DNA of 11,665 nt from JAGTRB01 sp037439685 (GTDB lineage Archaea; Thermoproteota; Bathyarchaeia; TCS64). Shown here piece after piece: positions 6,959 through 11,665 of the stretch; within the stretch, counting starts at the first letter, position 1; every line of letters begins with the position of its first letter. The stretch covers positions 1 to 11,665 of the forward strand of contig JBBIVO010000049.1 of the NCBI GenBank assembly GCA_037439685.1, given 5' to 3'. The position numbers and the translations under genes were made by a program. Under the pieces are notes generated by a model, which saw only the letters and a list, made by a program, of their open reading frames with translations, was not told the origin of the DNA and made no database searches.

Positions 6959-7741
6959 ATGTCGATTAGGAGGGTTATGGTCCATAGGCTAGACCTTGAA
7001 TGGGGGTTCACATCCCTCGAGGATGAGGTTGCAGCCGACGAGGCCATATGCCTCTTCGTGAACGACGAGTATTATCGAACCCTAATAGCTTCCCCGACTA
7101 TGAAGAGGGAGCTGGCGGCTGGGCATCTCATCACAGAGGGGGTGATAGACTCCGTTGATGATATAGTGGAGATCGAGGTAACCCCATTCAAGGTTCGGGT
7201 TGAGACGAGAAGGAGGGTAGACCTGGACACGATAAGCAGGATCAGGGGGGATCTCATCCTAACGGCATGCGGAGCGCCCTCCCCGGCACCAGGGAGAGAT
7301 CAGCTGGAGCTCCTGAAGGTGAGATCCGAGGCTAGATTTGAAGCCGCTATGCTCCTTCAGAAGGTTCGAGAGCTTCACAGCCTCGGAGAGACCTTCCGAA
7401 GGACGGGTGGAACCCACTCAGCCATGATCTGCACATCTGAGGGGGATCTCATAGCCTTCGCCGAGGATGTGGGGAGGCACAATGCGGTGGATAAGGCCAT
7501 AGGCTCTGCCCTCCTCAAGGGGTCCTCCCTAAAGAGCTCCTTCCTAGCATCCTCTGGAAGGATATCAAGCGATATAGCCTTGAAGGCGGCTAGAGGAGGC
7601 ATACCCCTCATCGCTTCGATAGCCGGGCCTCTAGAGTCCGGAATCAGAGCAGCTGAGGCTACGGAGATCACCCTAGTCTGCTTCGCTAGGGGGAAGAGGA
7701 TGAACATATACACTAGACCAAATAGAGTTTTGTCAAATTAG
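6959..7741 (+). CDS. fdhD: Formate dehydrogenase accessory sulfurtransferase FdhD
   Basis: FdhD passes sulfur from a cysteine desulfurase to the molybdenum or tungsten bis-pyranopterin cofactor of formate dehydrogenases and binds the cofactor. At 260 residues the length is normal. Family motifs: GHLITEGVI at 55-63, a TGGTHSA block at 149-155, EDVGRHNAVDKAIG at 169-182, SGRIS at 199-203, GIPLIAS at 214-220, and CFARGKRMNIYT near the end. The cysteine loop, usually C-x-x-C, reads TACGAPS: Cys104 is present but the second cysteine is missing. The ATG at 6959 has GGAGAT eleven bases upstream; an ATG at 6977 has AGGAGGG only two bases away, too close. No formate dehydrogenase gene is in the window; the divergent hyp genes suggest hydrogen- and formate-linked metabolism. 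Confidence 0.95.
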   Translation: MSIRRVMVHRLDLEWGFTSLEDEVAADEAICLFVNDEYYRTLIASPTMKRELAAGHLITEGVIDSVDDIVEIEVTPFKVRVETRRRVDLDTISRIRGDLILTACGAPSPAPGRDQLELLKVRSEARFEAAMLLQKVRELHSLGETFRRTGGTHSAMICTSEGDLIAFAEDVGRHNAVDKAIGSALLKGSSLKSSFLASSGRISSDIALKAARGGIPLIASIAGPLESGIRAAEATEITLVCFARGKRMNIYTRPNRVLSN

Positions 7742-7849
7742 CAATAATTAAAAGAAAAGAGATAGAAACTATGGATGACTTTGGATTTTTAATAGTTAAA
7801 GTTCCATTTTCACGGGTCTCATCTTGAAGGGTGTTCCCGACCCCTATTT
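7742..7849. other. Convergent gap between fdhD and the flippase gene
   Basis: This AT-rich gap separates two converging stop codons. A T-rich TGGATTTTTAATAG at about 7782-7795 could end fdhD transcription, as archaeal termination often needs only a U-tract. I see no strong hairpin and no small gene. Confidence 0.35.
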
Positions 7850-9547
7850 CTATGAGGACCTTCTCTTCCTCATCGGGATCTCGAGGATGATTATCAGGAG
7901 CTTGAGAAGAGAGGCTAGGGGTCCAAGGGCATCAGCCATCGTCTTTAGGGCCCTCATATCCGCTTCCTCCAAGACCCCTATCAGGGCCACCAGGAGGGAG
8001 TAGACTAGAGGCATGGTTAGGAGGCCGAGCAATAGCTTCCCCCATAGGCTTAGCTCGATGAGGTTCAAGGGGAGCAGGGAGATGAGATATGCGACCCCAG
8101 AGGCTAGGTATATCTTGGCTGAGGACATCCAATCTATCGTGAGGCCCATGCTTCTCCTCATCCACCATAGGGCGTAGAGGATGCCGGGCTTCGAGGCTAT
8201 GAGGATGGTTAAGAGAAGGCCTGTCACCCCCATCCTCGAGATCAGGAGTAGGCTCATGGGGAGGCCTATACATATGTAGATGAGGTTTGTGTTGAAGGTG
8301 ATCCTTGTCTTACCCTGCCCGTTAAGTAGGCTTCCGATGCTCACGCTGCCCAGGCCCGCGAAGAGGAAGTTTAGGGTGTAGAGGCGGAGATAGAAGGGAG
8401 ACCATTCGAAGCCCCCTCCATACACTATTCCCACCAGCTGGTCCGAGACGAGGAGGAGCCCCATGGCCGCTGGGACGACGATAAGGGCTGAGTACTTCAC
8501 AGAGGCCCTGAAGAGGGTTGAGAGAACCCCATCCTCCAGATCGAACCTGGAGAATAGGGGGAAGAGGACGGTGGTTATGGGCATCGTTAACAGGTTTATC
8601 AGGACTGAGAAGTTCAACGCCGCCTGGTAGTTACCTATCATGGAGGCATCGACGTTCAAGGCCAGAAGGAGGTTGTAGAGGTGGGAGATGCCACCTGTGA
8701 GGAGGCCTGAAAGGAAGAGGGGATATCCAAACCCCAAGAGCATCCTACAGGTCCTATTGGGGCTTGAGGAGGCCTCCCTCGAAGGTCCTCTCAAGAGCTT
8801 CAGGACGATGGAGGCGCTTATCGTCGCAGAGGCCGCGGCGGAGGCGGCGTTTCCGATGAGGGCTCCGAAGACCCCATAACCCGAGAGGGCGAGGGCCGGG
8901 GCCAAGATGCTCTTCAGGATGGAGAAGGTCATGGATGTGATGCTGTGGAGCTCCATTCTGTCGAATCCCACGAAGATGGACTGACAGGACACCTGGAGGG
9001 TGTTGGAGAGGAGGGTTGTGGAGGCCACCCTAATCAGGCCAGCCACCTCTGGTCGGTGGAAAACCCCCTCTGCTAGGAAGCTCGAGAGGAGGAAGGTTGA
9101 TATGAAGAGGAGAGCCCCGATGGAGATGTTGAAGAGGATCCCGGCCCTCATGATGGGCCAAACCAGGTCCTCCCTTCCCTCAGACCGGTAGTGGGCGATA
9201 TACCTGGTCATGGCCGCGCTGATCCCAAGATCGCTGAGAAGGGCCACCGTTGAGACGGGGATTGTGGCAAGGACGACTAGCCCATAGCCCTCAGCCCCTA
9301 AGAACCTGGCGAGGAGGATGACCCCAGCCGCGTTGATCGCCGTGGAGGCGGTCTGTCCGATGAGGAGGATCAGGCTTCCACGGGCATAACCCTTAACGAT
9401 CTCAGAGAGCTCCTTCCCCAGAAAGGGCCACCCTCCACCCCAGTGACTCTGAAGGGCTCCCCTTTTATCGTTTTCGTGCCCATCACCACACTCAGATCTA
9501 CTAGGGATGTGGATTCGTATCTTGAAATTTACGGGTGAAATTTTCAC
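7850..9547 (-). CDS. Polysaccharide flippase, Wzx/RfbX-like (oligosaccharide-lipid transporter family)
   Basis: A highly hydrophobic protein with about 12-14 predicted membrane helices. The first region after residue 45 (SEIVKGYARGSLILLIGQ, then VILLARFLGAEGYGLVVLA) is the typical opening of the Wzx/PST branch of the MOP exporter superfamily, and a mid-protein FPLFSRF segment and the short charged loops fit it too. Such proteins flip lipid-linked glycans across the membrane for surface polysaccharide or glycoprotein assembly. The only standard in-frame start is a GTG at 9547, which gives a polar, non-family leader of about 42 residues containing SECGDGHENDKRG. A strong GGTGGAGGG sits nine bases before an in-frame CTG at 9421, exactly where homologous proteins would begin. 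No glycosyltransferases flank it here. Substrate unknown; family assignment confident. Confidence 0.88.
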   Translation of the reverse strand: MKISPVNFKIRIHIPSRSECGDGHENDKRGALQSHWGGGWPFLGKELSEIVKGYARGSLILLIGQTASTAINAAGVILLARFLGAEGYGLVVLATIPVSTVALLSDLGISAAMTRYIAHYRSEGREDLVWPIMRAGILFNISIGALLFISTFLLSSFLAEGVFHRPEVAGLIRVASTTLLSNTLQVSCQSIFVGFDRMELHSITSMTFSILKSILAPALALSGYGVFGALIGNAASAAASATISASIVLKLLRGPSREASSSPNRTCRMLLGFGYPLFLSGLLTGGISHLYNLLLALNVDASMIGNYQAALNFSVLINLLTMPITTVLFPLFSRFDLEDGVLSTLFRASVKYSALIVVPAAMGLLLVSDQLVGIVYGGGFEWSPFYLRLYTLNFLFAGLGSVSIGSLLNGQGKTRITFNTNLIYICIGLPMSLLLISRMGVTGLLLTILIASKPGILYALWWMRRSMGLTIDWMSSAKIYLASGVAYLISLLPLNLIELSLWGKLLLGLLTMPLVYSLLVALIGVLEEADMRALKTMADALGPLASLLKLLIIILEIPMRKRRSS

Positions 9548-9768
9548 AAGATTAAAGAACCCCTTCTATGAATACATGATTCTTAAAATCCCTTGTATTG
9601 TTATGATTCATATTGCATGTAACCCCAACGGCTCCCTCAGCTCCTTTAAATATTTTTTCAATTTTTATAAAAATTTTGAAGACGATTTAACACGTTTTAT
9701 TAAATGGAGGGCTCTTAAAAATTAATTCCATCCCGGCAGAAGCCTATCCTGGATTAGGAGGGAAGAGG
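9548..9768. promoter_or_regulatory. AT-rich divergent promoter region with a palindrome
   Basis: This gap lies between the flippase gene (minus) and the zinc-ribbon gene (plus). At 9715-9725 TTAAAAATTAA is a good TATA candidate for the plus-strand gene, with GGAGG at 9757-9761 as its ribosome-binding site. On the minus strand a GGGATTTTAAGAATC near 9579-9593 could serve the flippase gene. A perfect 16-base palindrome, AATTTTTATAAAAATT, occupies 9660-9675, flanked by TTC and TTGAA, and could be a two-way TATA element or an operator. I do not regard the short open frames here as genes. Confidence 0.4.
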
Positions 9769-10890
9769 TTGTTGCAGAGCGGCTCCCAAGAGGAGATGAG
9801 CGTCTGCCCAAGATGCCATGAAAGCGTTCCCAAAACGCTCTACTGCCTTAACTGTGGGTATCCACTATACAGAGAGGTAAGGGAAGAGGCCCCAGTGGAG
9901 CCCTCCCAGGAAGAGGAGCTGAAGGCACAGGCTTCAAGCGAATTCGCCGAGACCCCGACAAAGAATGAAGAGGTAGAACCCCCCGAAGCCCTTGAAAGGC
10001 CATCGGAGGAGGCTCCGGAAAAGATCGAGGATGCCATGATAAAGGTCGAATGGGAGACTGGAGCCATTCAGAAGGTGCCTATAGAATTAGAGACTACAGC
10101 CCCAACGGGTGAGCCCGTAGAGGAGGCCCCTGAGACTGAGGAGGCTGTTACAGCTGAATCATCTGAATCGGTGGAGCTATACACAAGTGAATTGATAGAG
10201 GCCTCTCCAGAAGTGGAAGGTAAGCCAACCTCGGAGGTATTAGAGGAGGAGGCCGCCAAAGAAGAGGCCATGCAGGCAGAGGCAGTTAAAGAGGAGGAAG
10301 AGGCTATCGAGGCATTGGAGATGGTGGAACAACCGGCGAAGCTTGAGATCGCCCCGACTATATTGGAGGTGATGGATAACCTGGCGAAGAACATCTCTTT
10401 GAAGTTAAAGCTCGTAGACCTGGCGGTGAAGGGGGACATAAAGGAGGCTAACTTGAACAAGCTTCTGGAGAGCTACGCTGCTAAGGGGGAGGTATGGATT
10501 AATCGGCGGAACGAGATCCTTGAGAGAGGCAGATATGAGATATCAACCCTTGAGAAGGCCGTTGAAAATGCAGTGGTTGGAATGGAAGAGCTCGAGATCA
10601 GAAGGGCGATAGGGGATGCATCCGAGGATGAGTATGCAGCTAAGGCCCCGGCATACGAATGGGATATCAACCACCTAAATGAGAAGTTAACCCAGAAGAG
10701 GCTTGAGATAGGCCATCTTGAGAGCCTTTCGAAGATAATGTCCCACGGTGATTTCGAGAGACTCAAAGAGATAGCCTCGTCGTGCCACCGAGATATTGAT
10801 ATGCTAGCGACTACGGGAAGAATGAGACCAGAAACGGTGGCCAAGATAAAGGCGATCCTGGAAGAGGCCCTTGAACTCCTTAAGGGTTGA
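9769..10890 (+). CDS. Zinc-ribbon protein with acidic linker and helical C-terminal domain
   Basis: Three parts are visible in this 373-residue protein. Residues 13-29 form a zinc ribbon, CPRC, nine residues, then CLNC. Residues about 35-200 are a low-complexity acidic stretch rich in Glu, Ala, Pro and Thr, probably disordered. Residues about 205-373 are helical, with coiled-coil-like spacing, and include EELEIRRAIGDASEDEY followed by a long charged helix. That pattern reminds me of the coiled-coil part of archaeal CdvA-type cell-division proteins, but this is a weak resemblance and no PRC-barrel is present. There is no signal peptide or membrane segment. The TTG at 9769 (or 9772) follows GGAGG at nine bases; an ATG at 9796 is possible but poorly spaced. 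Function unknown; the architecture suggests a cytoplasmic scaffold. Confidence 0.8.
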   Translation: MLQSGSQEEMSVCPRCHESVPKTLYCLNCGYPLYREVREEAPVEPSQEEELKAQASSEFAETPTKNEEVEPPEALERPSEEAPEKIEDAMIKVEWETGAIQKVPIELETTAPTGEPVEEAPETEEAVTAESSESVELYTSELIEASPEVEGKPTSEVLEEEAAKEEAMQAEAVKEEEEAIEALEMVEQPAKLEIAPTILEVMDNLAKNISLKLKLVDLAVKGDIKEANLNKLLESYAAKGEVWINRRNEILERGRYEISTLEKAVENAVVGMEELEIRRAIGDASEDEYAAKAPAYEWDINHLNEKLTQKRLEIGHLESLSKIMSHGDFERLKEIASSCHRDIDMLATTGRMRPETVAKIKAILEEALELLKG

Positions 10891-10961
10891 CGGAGGAAGT
10901 GGAAATCCTCATTTGAATGATGCCAACCTAGAACCCCCTTTAAACATAAATACTATTCAAA

Positions 10962-10990
10962 CTTGGGCGGGCCAAGCCTCAAATTTTTTC
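10962..10990 (+). terminator. Hairpin plus T-run after the zinc-ribbon gene
   Basis: CTTGG (10962-10966) pairs with CCAAG (10972-10976) around a five-base loop, followed shortly by a TTTTTT run at 10984-10989. It lies 72 bases after the stop codon at 10890. The stem is short, so termination may depend mainly on the T-run. Confidence 0.4.
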
Positions 10991-11012
10991 TGAATAAAAA
11001 TCTCAAAAACCG

Positions 11013-11066
11013 CTCCTGAATTTTTCGGAGAAGGGGCTGAGTCGATTCCTCTAATCTCAGAGGATC
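11013..11066 (+). other. Two further small hairpins in the spacer
   Basis: CTCC at 11013-11016 pairs with GGAG at 11027-11030 with an inner GAA/TTT extension. At 11044-11066 GATTCCTCT pairs with AGAGGATC over eight base pairs with one bulged T and a six-base loop. A TATA-like TTTAAACATAAATA (about 10940-10953) lies upstream, so a small RNA is conceivable. They could also be parts of the leader-less spacer with no role. Confidence 0.2.
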
Positions 11067-11118
11067 CAAAACAGCAAACGGGTCAAACCTAAGGATGGCC
11101 CCGCCTACACAGAATAAC

Positions 11119-11126
11119 TTATATAT
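11119..11126 (+). promoter_or_regulatory. TATA box of the small basic protein gene
   Basis: TTATATAT is the clearest TATA box in the window. Transcription 24-28 bases downstream would start close to 11146, so the GGTGGTGAT ribosome-binding site at 11146-11154 would sit at or near the very 5' end of the message. Confidence 0.55.
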
Positions 11127-11161
11127 GAGGAAGCCTTAAATTCATGGTGGTGATGAGGGAT

Positions 11162-11413
11162 ATGAGCGAGATAAAGTATTCCTTGAAGCCCGTACAGAGG
11201 AAGCCATCTAGAAGATACAGGAAAGGCAGCAAGTACGACCCCATCATAGACGCCTTCCTAAAGTCAGACGACAGGCTAGTGGAAGTGAAGGTAGAAGGTA
11301 GAGATGCCAACTACCTTAGAACCCAGCTGAACAAGAGGATCGAGGCCAGAGAGCTGAGGGAGAAGATCAAGACCTCAGTCGTGAACAACATCCTGTATCT
11401 GGAGAAGCCCTAG
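11162..11413 (+). CDS. Small basic protein of unknown function
   Basis: An 83-residue protein beginning MSEIKYSLKPVQRK. Residues 1-25 are a basic, proline-containing tail (RKPSRRYRKGSKYD), followed by a compact domain with DAFLKSDDRLVEVKVEG, a helix (NYLRTQLNKRIEARELREKI) and a closing strand SVVNNILYLEK. The strand-helix-strand order and basic charge suggest a nucleic-acid-binding role, but I do not recognise the family and claim no function. I chose the ATG at 11162 because GGTGGTGAT, a near-match to the archaeal anti-Shine-Dalgarno complement, ends seven bases before it. ATGs at 11144 and 11153 lie within or before that site; 11144 would give an 89-residue, nearly leaderless form. It has its own promoter and a terminator-like hairpin, so it is probably monocistronic. 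Confidence 0.75.
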   Translation: MSEIKYSLKPVQRKPSRRYRKGSKYDPIIDAFLKSDDRLVEVKVEGRDANYLRTQLNKRIEARELREKIKTSVVNNILYLEKP

Positions 11414-11449
11414 AGATAGAGGCTTCTCATCCCCCACCTTTATTTTTTC
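11402..11449 (+). terminator. Hairpin overlapping the stop codon, then a T-run
   Basis: GAGAAGCC (11402-11409) and GGCTTCTC (11421-11428) form a perfect eight-base stem around an 11-base loop that contains the TAG stop at 11411-11413. A TTATTTTTT run follows at 11440-11448. Likely ends transcription of the small basic protein gene. Confidence 0.5.
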
Positions 11450-11573
11450 AACGGAACAATTTACAGGCCAGGGGTTCATAGGTATCCCGAATGAACGAGC
11501 CCCGCTACTCGAGATGGGAATAAAAGGTTGTCTACCCCTCACTCGCCCTAGCTAACAGCTTCAGAATGAATGG

Positions 11574-11583
11574 GTTTAAATAC
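11574..11583 (+). promoter_or_regulatory. TATA-like box before the truncated right-end gene
   Basis: GTTTAAATAC lies about 24-30 bases before the GTG at 11606, the spacing expected for a leaderless archaeal transcript beginning at the start codon itself. Confidence 0.4.
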
Positions 11584-11605
11584 TTGTTCATAACTTTTAT
11601 TACTT

Positions 11606-11665
11606 GTGGGAGAATTATTACGTCCAAAAGATGCGTCCAAGATGTTAGGAGTCACTACGAAGACT
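11606..11665 (+). CDS. N-terminus of a MerR-type helix-turn-helix protein, probably IS607-family serine recombinase (3' end outside window)
   Basis: A GTG at 11606 opens a frame that runs off the window after 20 codons. An in-frame TAA at 11591-11593 leaves no earlier start. The peptide contains LRPKDASKMLGVTTKT, the first helices of a MerR/excisionase-like domain in which an A-x-x-L-G-V-x-x-x-T core is followed by a recognition helix. In archaea this start is most typical of the TnpA serine recombinase of IS607-family elements, where the domain precedes the resolvase domain. Other MerR-like regulators or excisionases begin the same way, and the catalytic part lies outside the window. No ribosome-binding site is seen, in keeping with a leaderless message. 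Confidence 0.5.
   Translation, partial: MGELLRPKDASKMLGVTTKT

Noticed and set aside
9507..9725. 72-codon frame between the flippase and zinc-ribbon genes
   Set aside because: It overlaps the start of the flippase gene, runs through AT-rich promoter DNA, has no ribosome-binding site and reads like translated non-coding sequence.
10068..10460. Serine-rich open frames antisense to the zinc-ribbon gene
   Set aside because: They mirror the Glu/Ala/Thr-rich codons of the acidic linker, a known source of false frames.
10911..10994. Possible C/D box small RNA (ATGATG and CTGA motifs)
   Set aside because: The C box is incomplete, no D'/C' boxes are spaced correctly, and the motifs are too short to be meaningful.
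1..11665. CRISPR array, toxin-antitoxin pair or defence island
   Set aside because: I found no regularly spaced direct repeats, no cas-like proteins and no paired small genes of these types on either strand.

Overview
The window looks archaeal. AT-rich TATA-like boxes lie about 20-50 bases before several genes, some starts are TTG or GTG behind GGAGG/GGTGGTGAT ribosome-binding sites, and arginine is written mostly AGG/AGA. The gene content (Hyp maturation proteins, FdhD, a zinc-ribbon/coiled-coil protein) would suit an uncultivated anaerobic member of the Thermoproteota/Bathyarchaeia type. That placement is an inference from gene style; no marker gene is present.

Region 1 (1-1848) is AT-rich and has no convincing intact gene. 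It looks like a gene graveyard: the tail of a Gfo/Idh/MocA oxidoreductase, a possible ACT-like relic, an unidentified broken frame, a 28-base inverted repeat framing a 179-base segment, and on the minus strand a shredded archaeal tyrosine recombinase whose catalytic domain is missing.

Region 2 (1888-6632) is GC-richer and holds four [NiFe]-hydrogenase maturation genes. hypE (+) converges on a minus-strand block transcribed hypF, then hypC, then hypD; the two stop codons meet inside one CTAG. HypF and HypE make the cyanide ligand from carbamoyl phosphate, and HypC and HypD assemble the Fe(CN)2CO unit. All four proteins keep their diagnostic motifs. hypA, hypB and the hydrogenase structural genes are not in the window.

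Region 3 (6633-7741) is a divergent intergenic stretch with promoters on both sides and a possible tiny ORF overlapping the hypF start, followed by fdhD (+), the sulfur-transfer factor for molybdenum/tungsten formate dehydrogenases. Together with the hyp genes it suggests a hydrogen/formate redox metabolism.

Region 4 (7850-11413) has a Wzx-type polysaccharide flippase (-) with an uncertain start, an AT-rich divergent promoter region, a zinc-ribbon protein with a long acidic linker and helical C-terminal domain (+), a spacer with several hairpins, and a small basic protein (+) with a clear TATA box, ribosome-binding site and terminator-like hairpin.

Region 5 (11414-11665) is AT-rich again and ends in the first 20 codons of a gene with a MerR-type helix-turn-helix start, most like an IS607-family serine recombinase. 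Mobile-element traces therefore lie at both ends of an otherwise ordinary metabolic segment. I found no convincing new multi-gene system; the most interesting points are the relic recombinase, the inverted-repeat segment and some details of the maturation genes.
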